From Budorcas taxicolor (lineage: Eukaryota; Chordata; Mammalia; Artiodactyla; Bovidae), in contig NC_068924.1 in NCBI RefSeq assembly GCF_023091745.1, forward strand, positions 69,900,832 to 69,964,831: a DNA stretch of 64,000 nt, written 5' to 3'. Position numbers and translations under genes: made by a program. Positions 46,115 to 56,949 of this stretch are shown one piece after another (position 1 is the stretch's first letter; every line of letters starts with the position of its first letter). Under the pieces are notes generated by a model that was not told the DNA's origin, did no database searches, and worked only from the letters and a program-made list of their open reading frames with translations.

Positions 46115-46950
46115 GTAGCCTAAAAGCACAAGTCATTCCCTCAAAATAGATTCTGAGCATGACTGTGCCTCCTCCCACAGGTAGATGAGAGTGGGGCAGC
46201 TTTTACATCCAAGCGTTGGCTCACTCTACATCACAGGAACTCTGACATTTAAAGAGATAGTGCGCATTTATCACAATTGTCACTTGCCATTAATTTACAT
46301 TCCCTTTATGCATCTGTTCAAAAAATAATTAGGATTTTATGCTGCAGTAAATATGCTTGTTCATCCATTAGCGAAAAGCAAAAGATTAATTGCATTACAA
46401 TGGGAATCAGGACTGCAACACTCCGAGCCACAATGATAACAGTGACAGCTGGGCTGCCCACAGTACTTTGCTCTGATAAGCTTCAAAAACAAGTGTAGAT
46501 GGGAAAATAATTAAATCACTGACAAGGCGGCACCAGCCTTATTTTCCCTCTTGCATTCAGCTTACCATCACCCAACAAAAGGTTCTCACTGCATATTAAC
46601 CAGGGGCCTTTCTTGTTTCCCCCCCACCCCATCTCCAAACACCCTGGTTTAACATTAGAAATTAGCCGAATTCTAACAGATCTCACTTGAGCCATTTATC
46701 TCAGCAAGCTAAAGAAGGGAGATCCAGTCTCTGGCTAGTTATCTACTGAGAAGTCAAAAGACAGGAAAAGCTCTATGGATATGTGTCCAGTACCATCAAA
46801 GGGGTCCAGGGCTTAGTTTAATGCTCTGTGGTCACCCCTCTTAAATTCTTAATACTCTTTCCGTCCCTTCTGGACTTCCTTCCCATTCAGTTTACACAGC
46901 GTATCAAGTACAGTTTCCTGTGCTCCCTAATGTTCTCATTAGGGAGGGGT
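46115..46950. other. Repeat-poor sequence with an OCT-SOX-like site
   Basis: No recognised repeat or gene. The minus strand at 46388-46402 reads CATTGTAATGCAATT, close to the composite SOX-POU element. A C run is near 46619. Confidence 0.4.
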
Positions 46951-46954
46951 TATA

Positions 46955-47215
46955 GGCAATGGCACCCCACTCCAGTACTCTTGCCTGGAAAATCCAATGG
47001 ACAGAGGAGCCTGGTAGGCTGCAGTCCATGGGGTTGCTAGGAGTCGGACACAACTAAGTGACCTCACTTTCACTTTTCACTTTCCTGCATTGGAGAAGGA
47101 AATGGCAACCCACTCCAGTGTTCTTGCCTGGAGAATCCCAGGGACGGGGGAGCCTGGTGGGCTGCTGTCTATGGGGTTGCACAGAGTCGGACACAACTGA
47201 AGCAACTTAGCAGCA
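46955..47215 (+). mobile_element. Bov-A2 dimeric SINE
   Basis: Two Bov-A units with the cactttcacttttcactttc linker at about 47065-47085 and an acttagcagca end. Plus strand. Confidence 0.93.
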
Positions 47216-47226
47216 TATGTATTAAC

Positions 47227-47460
47227 GGGGATTCCCTGGTTGCACAGACGATAAAGAATTCTTCTGCAAAATAATAATAATTCTCCAGCAATGCAGGAGA
47301 TCCAGGTTTGATTACTGGGTCAGGAAGATCCCCTGGAGTAGTAAATGGCAACCCACTCCTGTATTCTTGCCTGGACAATCCCACAGACAGAGGAGTCTGG
47401 CAAATCTAGAGTTCCATGGAGCTGAAAAGACTTGGACATGACTGAGTGACTAATAATACA
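47227..47460 (+). mobile_element. Bov-tA SINE with an insertion in the head
   Basis: Plus-strand copy. An aaaataataataattctcc stretch at about 47267-47286 interrupts the tRNA-like head. Body intact to gactgagtgactaataatac. Confidence 0.88.
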
Positions 47461-47462
47461 CT

Positions 47463-47565
47463 TATATATTAATACGTATATGGCTGATTAATTTGGCTGT
47501 ATGGTAGAAATGAACACAACGTTGTAAAGCAACTATACTCCAATAAAATTAATTTTTAAAAATTC
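47463..47565 (+). mobile_element. L1-BT 3' terminus
   Basis: Short 5'-truncated end: tatggctgattaatttggct, aacacaacgttgtaaagcaa, ctatactccaataaa. Confidence 0.75.
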
Positions 47566-47650
47566 TTAATATTTTTTTAACAATGGGCCCCATGGTTTAA
47601 TTTTGTACTGGGCCTTATAAATTATGTACCTAGTCCTGCCAATAGATATA

Positions 47651-48028
47651 ATCAGTTCAGTTCAGTTCAGTCGCTCAACCGTGTCCGACTCTTTGCGACC
47701 CCATGGATCACAGCACGCCAGGCCTCTGTGTCCATCACCAACTCCCGGAGTTCACCCAAACTCACGTCCATCGAGTCCGTGATACCATTCAGCCATCTCA
47801 TCCTCCGTCGTCCCCTTCTCCTTCTCCTCCTGCCCTCAATCTCTCCCAGCATCAGAGTCTTTTCCAATGAGTCTTTGCATGAGGTGGCCAAAGTATTGGA
47901 GTTTTAGCTTCAGCATCAGTCCTTCCAATGAACACCCAGGACTGATCTCCTTTATAATGGACTGGTTGGATCTCCTTGCAGTCCAAGGGACTCTCAAGAG
48001 TCTTCTCCAACACCACACTTCAAAAGCA
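47651..48028 (-). mobile_element. BovB, short 5'-truncated copy with perfect TSD
   Basis: Starts with the cagttcagttcagttcag 3' repeat and keeps only about 375 bp of the 3' end. A 10-bp perfect duplication AATAGATATA lies at 47641-47650 and 48029-48038. The residual C-terminal RT frame is open over parts only. Confidence 0.95.
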
Positions 48029-48042
48029 AATAGATATACTAG

Positions 48043-48064
48043 AATTATATATATATATATATAT
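48043..48064 (+). repeat. (AT)n microsatellite
   Basis: About ten AT units just beyond the BovB duplication. Confidence 0.9.
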
Positions 48065-48069
48065 AGTAT

Positions 48070-49870
48070 ACACATACCCACACATGTATGCAAGCACATG
48101 TGTGCACTCAGATATATGTCAGTGAATTCATCCTCACTCATACTCATTCCTGCATTTCCCTCAAAGGAAACAAAAACAAGCTCTCATTTTCCCCTTCTTT
48201 CCCCCGGTCAATTTAAAAAAAAAAAAAGAAAGAAAGTGATATTGAATGGAAACAGAGCATCTGTTTTTTGAGGAGACATCTGAGAAAGAAGAGATGTGCT
48301 ATAGTTGTACTCTAATTGTCTCCTGACTACAGATACTATTCCATGGTCCAAAATATACTGATCGTTGTTTTAGCAACAATGGGAGTTAACAACATCTTAA
48401 ACCTTGGGCTGGAGATTATATTGTTCAAGAAAACATCTGTGCAATGTTTTGAGTAATGATCTAGCTACAAACTACATCTCCACCACAAGAAAAAAGTCAA
48501 AAGAAATGGTTATAGAAGTGCTCAGTTCAAAACTTCTTTCTTTGACGCCAAATCAATGTGAGAACAAATGTCAGGGAACTACCCTCAGATCTGACATTCC
48601 CGCAAAAAGTAACTAATAGATGGTGATGATTCTAAACAAACTGAAATGTCTGGGTAATCATCTTTGATGGATCTTTTATCAAAGCAACTCCTCTCATGGG
48701 GTGACTTCTTGAGGGTCGCCTAAAAATTTGACCCATTAAGGAATTGCTTGATGACATCATGTATCAATGTTACTCAGCTAGATAGTAGCCAGAGTTTATC
48801 CTTCTATATGGTTTTTTAATCTTATGTTTTTAAAAGTCTTTACATTTGTTAAATATTATTAATCACAATTTTTCTTCTTCAAGTTGGAAGACAAGAGAGG
48901 GAGTTTTGTTACTGATAGGGGCTGAGGGCTTCAGAAATAGGTCAGGTACAACAATGAGTAAGATAGCCTGCTTCAGGGGAAGGGAAATGCAAATTAACTA
49001 TTGTAGACGTGGGTTAGTTTTAGCCCTGGCAGCAGCTGCTGAATAATTAGGGCCCAAAGGCCTTCATAAAGGTTATAAGTCTTGTTACTATGGCTAACCA
49101 AATCTGCTTGAGGAATTTTCCCATCACTATGGCAATTACGGGGTTTTAACTCACTAGGTAGCTGATTTTGTGGCATGTACATATTTGATGTGTCGGGGAA
49201 AATGAGCTTCTGGCGCTCCCCTATGGAGCACTTTAGAGCTATGATCATAAATCCTCACTAAAGGGAAACTGATTCTTGGCAGAGGCAGTTTTAGGGGTGG
49301 GGGTGGAGTGAAAGGTGGGAGGAAGTAGCAAACATTTCATAAGCAATGGATCTGCAAACCTAGACCGTGATACAATGCACAATGTAATATAATATCATGA
49401 GCTGGGCTACACTGTCTTTTAATGTCACATAACACGCATTTCATCTTTTTTGGTTATATTACAGGTAAGCACTCATCCTAGACAATTTTGATATGGCTTA
49501 GCTCCATGGGTTACTTTTCCCATGAGTACCCCTTCCTTTCCCAAATGCCCCCTGTCAGGGCTGTGAAACCTGGCCATTATCCTGCACCTTTTCTTATGGA
49601 ACCCTGTGCCTCAACTCTCTCACTTGTCACATTATCACGTTTGTCTCTTATTCTGACACAAAATCTGATGTTAAGATGGGCTAGAGAGGCCAAGAGTGTG
49701 GAAACAGACATGGGTTTGATTTCTGATGGTACTAGTTCTGTGAATTGGGTGATTTCTTTCAACTACAGTTTTCTTACTTGAAATGGAAAATTGCTATTTT
49801 TAGAGGTTTCTCGCAAACATCAGATGTAAAAGAATACAGAAAAGTTATTTGTAATCTTAAGTATATTTGT
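48070..49870. other. Unassigned sequence
   Basis: No gene or clear repeat. An A-rich (GAAA) tract is near 48216-48236. Confidence 0.4.
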
Positions 49871-49889
49871 CTATCATCTCTCATCATCT

Positions 49890-50100
49890 GGGGCTTCCCT
49901 ATAGCTCAGATGGTAAAGAATCTGCCTGTAATGCAGGACCCAGGTTCAATTCGTGGGTCAGGAAGATCCCCTGGAGAAGGGAATGGCAACCCACGCCAGT
50001 ACTCTTGCCTGGAGAATCCCGTGGACGAAGGAGCCTGGCGGGCTACAGTCCACGGGGTCGCAAAGCTTCGGACACGACTCGGTGACTAACGCTACTACTG
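49890..50100 (+). mobile_element. Bov-tA SINE, well preserved
   Basis: Plus-strand copy with a few head deletions. A 12-bp duplication with one mismatch (CTCTCATCATCT at 49878-49889, CTCTCAACATCT at 50101-50112). Several CpG sites are kept, suggesting a relatively young copy. Confidence 0.95.
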
Positions 50101-50114
50101 CTCTCAACATCTAC

Positions 50115-50955
50115 GTACCATTGTTTTCTTCTCGTATCTTCCATCCATCCATTTACCCATCTACTTTCTCCTGTCCTTAATATGAAGACAAGCACATTGA
50201 TGAAGTGTAAACACGTCAATTCACATCTTTATATAAAATATAAAGTCTATGTTACTAATATATACTTTACATAATTTCAAAGCGCTTTTGACATTTGATT
50301 AGTAAAATGAAAAAATAGTTATGCAAAATAGCTTTAATGTGGTCAAAGAAGATATTCTATCCACTGCTGAGCACACAATAAGCCTGGGGATTGGTACTGT
50401 TGGCACAAGGATAACAAAAAGTCCATCAGTAAATGAAAGAGTATTTGCTTCTCTACGGATTTTACTTTCCATACCAAGGGTCCTGGTTCGCAGATTTTAT
50501 TTTATTATAGACTAAATAAAATACTGTTAACAGATAATGTTCTAAAATATAGATATTTAAATAGATATATAGAAATCATGAATTTATTAACTTATTAATA
50601 ACTTTCCCTAACTAGTTTTAATTTTGTGTATGTGTGCACAAGTGCATCCTTTTTCAGTTGGTGAGGCATAAAGTACTTGATGTTGGTTAATAGAATGTCT
50701 TATTGTTGCTAAGAGACCTGGCCCAGGATTATGTTAAACTCTGAGGAATTATAGGCGGGATATGGATAGCCATCTGTGGAAAAGGGGATATTGGGAGTCA
50801 GAAGGTGAAATCAGCGTCAGGGAAGATAATTATAAATTTACCAGCTTTCTTTGTTGTGACCCAATGTAGAAGGATAATTAGAATCACCTTTGTTGTGGGC
50901 AATGAATATTTATGGAAATCATATGCAAATATGTATTTTAAACGTCTAAGACTGG
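50115..50955. other. Unassigned sequence
   Basis: No gene or clear repeat. Confidence 0.4.
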
Positions 50956-50974
50956 TTTAGTTCTGAATGGTGTG

Positions 50975-51196
50975 CTTGTGTGCAGGTTCGGTCTCTTAGT
51001 CATGTCCAACTCTTTGTGAACCATGGACTGTAGCTCACCACACTCCCCAGTCCATGGAATTTTCCAGCATGAATACTGGAGTGGATTGCCATTTCCTTTC
51101 TCCAGGGGATCTTCCCAATCCAGGCATCAAACCTGTGTCTCCTCATCTCATGCATTAGCAGGTAGATTCTTTGCCACTGAGCCACCTGGGAAGCCC
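50975..51196 (-). mobile_element. Bov-tA SINE with TSD
   Basis: Minus-strand copy ending gagccacctgggaagccc. Duplication TTCTGAATGGTGTG / TTCTGAAATGGTGT (50961-50974, 51197-51210) with a one-base length difference. Confidence 0.93.
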
Positions 51197-51210
51197 TTCT
51201 GAAATGGTGT

Positions 51211-51930
51211 ACATGCATGCCAGTGTGGATTCAAGATATGGCCCCAAATCGCTGACCCCCTCCAACACACCCACTGGCCTGAATGGTATCACTCAGTTTC
51301 TCCTAGATAGAATTTCAGAAGCCAGTCATTTATGACAAGCCAAATTCTCTATACCATAGACAGCTTATATAAGTACTACCTCTTAGGGACACAAAGATGT
51401 GGAGATAGTAAGACAGTGATCTTAAGTTATAACCTCAAACAGTATCTAACCACAGGAAATCTGATCCTTAGAAGTAAGCTTGTCTGAGATTAAGCCAGAC
51501 TGACTGAAAGGTTAGGTTAGGTTCAGTGTAGAAAGAAGCAAGGTACCTGTATCACGTGACTCTCCATCTAATTTCTACTTGATCTAATACAGAACTGGAT
51601 TTATGCCTCCATACTTATGACAGTCCCAGAAGAGTAGAAAGGCAATAAAGCATATTTGAGATCACTTCAAATGTTAGTAACAGACAAAAATGGACTCCAA
51701 CCACTTACTAATTAATTGAACTGAGCAAGTTATCTAATTTCTTTGAAACTGGATAAACTTAATGGTTATTGTCAGGATAGAGAAAATGTGCATGACATTA
51801 TTTGCATATTATTTACTATAAAATAACACTCTATAATGTTATTTCTATTATTATTATTGTTATAATTATTATTAATAAAAATCTTAAATGTACATAATTA
51901 CAGAGACTCTAGTGCTCTGACATTTGGGGC
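51211..51930. other. Unassigned sequence
   Basis: No gene or clear repeat. A TTATTA-rich tract is near 51845-51880. Confidence 0.4.
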
Positions 51931-51942
51931 AGAATATTTTTA

Positions 51943-52162
51943 ACTTGGGCTTCCCCGGTGGCTCAGTAGTAAAAGAATCCCTCTGCAAAGCAGGATGATG
52001 CCGGAGATGTGGGTTCTAGCCCTGGATTGGGAAGATCCCCTTGATAAGGAAATGGTAACCCACTTCAATATTCTTGCCTGGAGAATTCCATGGACAGAGG
52101 AGCCTGGTGAGCTACAGTTCATAGGGTTGCAAAGAGTCAAATATGACCTAGCTACTGAACAC
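51943..52162 (+). mobile_element. Bov-tA SINE with TSD
   Basis: Plus-strand copy. TSD ATATTTTTA at 51934-51942 and 52163-52171. The B box has decayed (gttctagccc). Confidence 0.93.
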
Positions 52163-52328
52163 ATATTTTTAGCATAATATTCAAGCTTCCCATATATCAT
52201 TTTGATCTGAAAGGTACAGAGCAAGAGTCTAAAATCTTCTTTTGGGAATCCCTCTTCCACTTCCTCTTTTTTTCAGCTAAAATGAATGGACATTTGTGTG
52301 GATGATTTGGTGTCTACTTCTTTATGAA

Positions 52329-52540
52329 GGGACTTCCGTGGTGGCTCAGACGGTAAAGTATCTGTCTACAATGTGGGAGACCCGGGTTCGATCCCTGGAT
52401 CAGGAAGATCCCCTGGAGAAGGAAATGGCAATCCAGTCCAGTACTATTGCCTGGAAAATCCCATGGACAGAGGAGGCTGGTAGGCTACAGTCCATGGGGT
52501 CCCAAAGAGTCAGACACAACTGAGCGACTTCACTTTCACT
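52329..52540 (+). mobile_element. Bov-tA SINE with intact pol III boxes
   Basis: Plus-strand copy with an 11-bp perfect duplication TTCTTTATGAA (52318-52328, 52541-52551). A box TGGCTCAGACG at 52342-52352 and B box GGTTCGATCCC at 52385-52395 both fit the internal pol III promoter consensus of tRNA-derived genes. Confidence 0.95.
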
Positions 52541-52559
52541 TTCTTTATGAAACCATTCC

Positions 52560-52905
52560 TGGTAACTCTATTCAACACTGCTCACTTTGTTGACAGCCCA
52601 TGGTGTTCATTATACAGAATGTGTTAACACATTTATCTCTTCATCAGAGGCTCTCTGCTGGGCTCCTGTGCATATTGCCTTATTAGCACATCTGTTAAAT
52701 TCCTGTAAGTCAGAGATTTTGCCTTATGTTTCCTCTAGGTCTCCCATGGCACATAATTAGCACATTCTGGAAAGATTCTAAGTCATACTGAATCAGAATC
52801 CCATATTCACCTCATTTTTGGTAAAATTCCCAGTTGAATTTCAACTACTTCCTTTCAAAACACAGTTTCCACAATAGTAAGTGGTACTCCACTGATGTCC
52901 TGAAC
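52560..52905 (+). repeat. L2-like fragment, diverged
   Basis: Segments such as gttaaattcctgtaagtcag and tcccatggcacataattagc resemble the L2 3' end. Weak. Confidence 0.4.
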
Positions 52906-53218
52906 TGTGCTACTTCAGAGCTTTGTTGTTGTTGCTGTTCAGTCACTAAGTTGTGTTCAGCTCCTGGCAACCCCAGGGACTGCAGCATCCCAGGCTTCCC
53001 TGCCCTTCACTGTCTCCCAGAGTTTGCTCAAGTTCATGTCCTTCAAATCGGTGATGCCCCAACCATCTCATCCCCTGTCGCCCTCCTTTTCCTCCTGCCC
53101 TCAATCTTTCCCAGCATCAGAGTATTTTCCAATGAGTTGGCTCATCACATCAGGTGGTCAAAGTATTTGAGCTTCAGCTTCAGCATCAGTCCTTCAAATA
53201 AATATTCAGGACTGATTT

Positions 53219-55229
53219 AAGGGCCTAGATCTGATAGATAGAGTGCCTGATGAACTATGGAATGACGTTCGTAACATTGTACAGGAGACAGGGATCAAGA
53301 CCATCCCCATGGAAAAGAAACGCAAAAATGCAAAATGGCTGTCTGGAGAGGGCTTACAAATAGCTGTGAAAAGGAAAGAGGCAAAAAGCAAAGGAGAAAA
53401 GGAAAGATATAAGCATCTGAATGCAGAGTTCCAAAGAATAGCAAGAAGAAATAAGAAAGCCTTCTTCAGCGATCAATGCAAAGAAATCGAGGAAAACAAC
53501 AGAATGGGAAAGATTAGAGATCTCTTCAAGAAAATTAGAGACACCAAGGAAATATTTCATGCAAAGGTGGGCTCAATAAAGGACAGAAATGGTATGGACC
53601 TAACAGAAGCAGAAGATATTAAAAAGAGGTGGCAAGAATACACAGAAGAACTGTACAAAAAAGATCTTCATGACCCAGATAATCATGATGATGTGATCAC
53701 TCATCTAGAGCCAGACATCCTGGAATGTGAAGTCAATGGGCCTTAGAAAGCATCACTACGAACAAAGCAAGTGGAGGTGATGGAATTCCAGTGGAGCTCT
53801 TTCAAATCCTGAAAGATGATGCTGTGAAAGTGCTGCACTCAATATGCCAACAAATTTGGAAAACTCAGCAGTGGCCCCAGGACTGGAAAAGGTCAGTTTT
53901 CATTCCAATCTCAAAGAAAGGCAATGACAAAGAATGCTCAAACTACTGCACAATTGCACTCATCTCACATGCTAGTAAAGTAATGCTCAAAATTCTCTAA
54001 GCCAGGCTTCAGCAATACGTGAACCGTGAACTTCCTGATGTTCAAGCTGGTTTTAGAAAAGGCAGAGGAACCAGAGATCAAGTTGCCAACATCCGCTGGA
54101 TCGTGGAAAAAGCAAGAGAGTTCCAGAAAAACATCTATTTCTGCTTTATTGACTATGCCAAAGCCTTTGACTGTGTGGAACACAATAAACTGTGGAAAAT
54201 TCTGAAAGAGATGGGAATACCAGACCACCTAACCTGCCTCTTGAGAAATCTATATGCAGGTCAGGAAGCAACAGTTAGAACTGGACATGGAACAACAGAC
54301 TGGTTCCAAATAGGAAAGGTGTATGTCAAGGCTGTATATTGTCACCCTGCTTATTTAACTTCTATGCAGAGTACATCATGAGAAATGCTGGGCTGGAAGA
54401 AACACAAGCTGGAATCAAGATTGCCGGGAGAAATATCAATACCCTCAGATATGCAGATGACACCACCCTTATGGCAGAAAGTGAAGAGGAACTAAAAAGC
54501 CTCTTGATGAAAGTGAAAGAGGAGAGTGAAAAAGTTGGCATAAAGCTCAACATTCAGAAAACGAAGATCATGGCATCCGGTCCCATCACTTCATGGGAAA
54601 TAGACGGGGAAACAGTGGAAACAGTGGCAGACTTTATTTTTGGGGGCTCTAAAATCACTGCAGATGGGAACTGCAGCCATGAAATTAAAAGACGCTTACT
54701 CCTTGGAAGAAAAGTTATGACCAACCTAGATAGCATATTGAAAAGCAGGGACATTACTTTGCCGACTAAGGTCCGTCTAGTCAAGGCTATGGTTTTTCTT
54801 GTGGTCATGTATGGATGTGAGAATTGGACTGTGAAGAAGGGTGAGCGCCAAAGAATTGATGCTTTTGAAGTGTGGTGTTGGAGAAGACTCTTGAGAGTCC
54901 CTTGGACTGCAAGGAAATTCAGCCAGTCCATTCTGAAGGAGATCAGTCCTGGGTGTTCTTTGGAAGGAATGATGCTGAAGCTGAAACTCCAGTACTTTGG
55001 CCACCTCATGCGAAGAGTTGACTCATTAGAAAAGACTTTGATGCTGGGAGGGATTGGGGGCAGTAGGAGAAGGGGATGACCGAGGATGGGATGGCTGGAT
55101 GGCATCACGGACTCGATGGACATGAGTCTGAGTGAACTCCGGGAGATGGTGATGGACAGGGAGGCCTGGCGTGCTGCGATTCATGGGGCGCAAAGAGTCG
55201 GACACGAGTGAGCGACTGAAATGAACTGA
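53219..55229 (+). mobile_element. Younger BovB inserted in the older BovB
   Basis: Plus-strand, 5'-truncated element of about 2.0 kb starting in the linker (gggcctagatctgatagata) and ending in the GAACT 3' repeat. An 8-bp duplication ACTGATTT at 53211-53218 and 55230-55237 is a piece of the older BovB. Confidence 0.94.
53243..55200 (+). pseudogene. BovB linker and reverse transcriptase, multiply broken
   Basis: Open segments in order: 53243-53746 (linker, 167 codons), 53791-54000, 54019-54381 (RT fingers and palm, with FIDYAKAFDCV at about 54148-54180) and 54339-55079 (RADD-type palm box YADD at about 54451-54462, thumb and C-terminus). The breaks are readable. A one-base loss near 53727 gives an early stop. 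A Gln codon has become TAA at about 53998. A small deletion near 54318 shifts the frame. A likely Arg codon has become TGA at about 55077. The endonuclease is absent by 5' truncation. The motifs needed for RT activity are otherwise kept, as expected for a moderately old copy. Confidence 0.87.
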
Positions 55230-55567
55230 ACTGATTTCCTTTAAGAATGACTGGTTTGATCTGTTTGCTGTCCAAGGGACTCTCAAGGGTCTTCTCCAAT
55301 ACCACATTCAAAAGCATCAATTCTTCAGCACTCAGCTTTCATTATAGTCCAACTCTCACATCCATACATGACCACTGGAAAAACCATAGCTTTGACTAGA
55401 TGAACCTTGTTGCCAAAGTGATATCTCTGCTTTCTAATATGCTTCTGGGTTTGTCATAGTTTTTCTTCCAAGGAGCAAGTGTCTTTTAATTTCAATGCAG
55501 TCACTATCAGCAGTGACTTTGGAGCCCAAGAAAATAAAATCTGTCATTATATCCACTTTTTCCTCAT

Positions 55568-55795
55568 CTATGTGCATGAAGTGATGGTCCCGAATGCCGT
55601 GATCTTCATTTTCTGAATGCTGAGTTTTAAGCCAGCTTTTTCACTCTCCTCTTTCACCTTCATCAAGAGGCTCTTTAGTTCCTCTTCACTTTCTGCCATT
55701 AGAGTGGTATCAAGTGCATACCTGAGGTTGCTGATATTTCTCCTGACAATCTTGATTCCTGCTTGAAATTCATCCAGCCCGGCATTTTGCATTAT
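55568..55795 (-). pseudogene. RT remnant of the older BovB
   Basis: Minus-strand frame including MQNAGLDEFQAGIKI and SNLRYALDTT. The catalytic YADD is changed to YALD by a substitution near 55710, so the second-to-last Asp is lost. 5'-truncated right after the MQNAGL segment. Confidence 0.8.
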
Positions 55796-55809
55796 TTTCT
55801 CTTCAGAGT

Positions 55810-56340
55810 TACTGTTTTCCAGATGCCTGTTTCTAAATTTCAGCGTCATTAAGCATTTTGCTTTTGTACCATTGTAATTGTTAAACTATTTTGACTTCTC
55901 AATATCCATAAGTTATTCTGTTTATGGTCTATTTTGATATCTGAGTTTTAGTTTATAACAATGCACGCATTCTATAAAAATATCTTATTTCATCATTCCA
56001 TTCACTTAATTATCATTCAAGGAACATCATGCTAATTTGTTAAAAAAAATTATCACATTTTAAATTTGATCAAGATTTTAAGTCTGTGTTTCCTGCTGTA
56101 TAAGCCTCAAATTAAACTTGATTAATCTTTTACCATTCTATTATTTCGAAGATTGAGTCTACAAGTGCATATGTGTGGATGGCATTTATTTTTTATTTAA
56201 ACTTACAACTTTTTCCGATTTCAAAGGAATTAAATTGTCATTGAAGAAAATTTGGAAAATATGGAGAGGTAAATAAATATAAATAAATAAAACCCCATGA
56301 GATCTCGTACCTAGAAATACCCACTGTGAACATTTTAAAA
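55810..56340. other. Unassigned AT-rich sequence
   Basis: No gene or clear repeat. Confidence 0.4.
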
Positions 56341-56344
56341 CTTT

Positions 56345-56580
56345 TTTTGGAACCAATTTTAGATTTAAGAAAAACTGCAGAATTGTTCCTTGAGTTTTCA
56401 TATATTCCCTCAGGTAGATTCCCTTAATGATGGCTCTTTGCACAACCATAGTGCAGGGGTCAGAACCAAGGAAAAACCATGGGTAGAATGCTACTGACTT
56501 TTTGGTTATTATTCTCTTCCCTAGTTACCACTGTCTTTACAAACCTTGTACAAATTTCCCTAAGCCACATCAGACTGGAG
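56345..56580 (-). repeat. Ancient L1-like fragment
   Basis: The ttttagatttaagaaaaact, gaattgttccttgagttttc and catatattccctcaggtaga order recalls an antisense ancient L1 segment. Confidence 0.4.
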
Positions 56581-56679
56581 AGCAAATATGACAAAGTAAT
56601 AGTAACAAGACACTATTCCTCTGAATACAAACTCATCTATCGGGCTGAGGAAACATCTGGATCTTTCACATTTTTCATT

Positions 56680-56945
56680 CATTCATTAACTGTTCAATTC
56701 CAGCTTCCTAAGGACCAGCCATTATTCAGGCTCTGGAAATACTGCTTGAGCAAACACTTCTCTTGGTAAAGCTGGCACTCTAGTGAGGGAGAGAAACAAT
56801 ACAAATACATTTATATTACACTGTCAGGAGGTAATAAGTGCTAAAGAAATGAGGAGGGTAATGGGATAGAATCTGATAAAGGAGGGAGAAAATTGTTTTA
56901 CATAGTATGGATAGGGAAGATTTTTCAGTCATGTAGCATTTGAGC
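56680..56945 (+). repeat. Ancient dispersed repeat, family uncertain
   Basis: ggcactctagtgagggagag, gtaataagtgctaaagaaat and gtagcatttgagcagagttc recur together in a common mammalian repeat also suspected near 1.05 and 60.1 kb. Confidence 0.45.
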
Positions 56946-56949
56946 AGAG

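Larger units (their letters stand above)
52913..55808 (-). mobile_element. Older BovB, split by a younger BovB
   Basis: The minus-strand element lies in two parts: 52921-53218 (3' end) and 55230-55800 (its continuation, 5'-truncated near 55795). The two parts meet exactly at actgattt. CTTCAGAG at 52913-52920 and 55801-55808 is its target duplication. The left part has a TTG-rich 3' terminus and is more diverged than the inserted copy. Confidence 0.9.

Noticed and set aside
52329..52540. tRNA gene suggested by perfect A and B boxes
   Set aside because: The sequence continues into a Bov-tA body, does not fold as a mature tRNA gene with a terminator, and carries a SINE target duplication.
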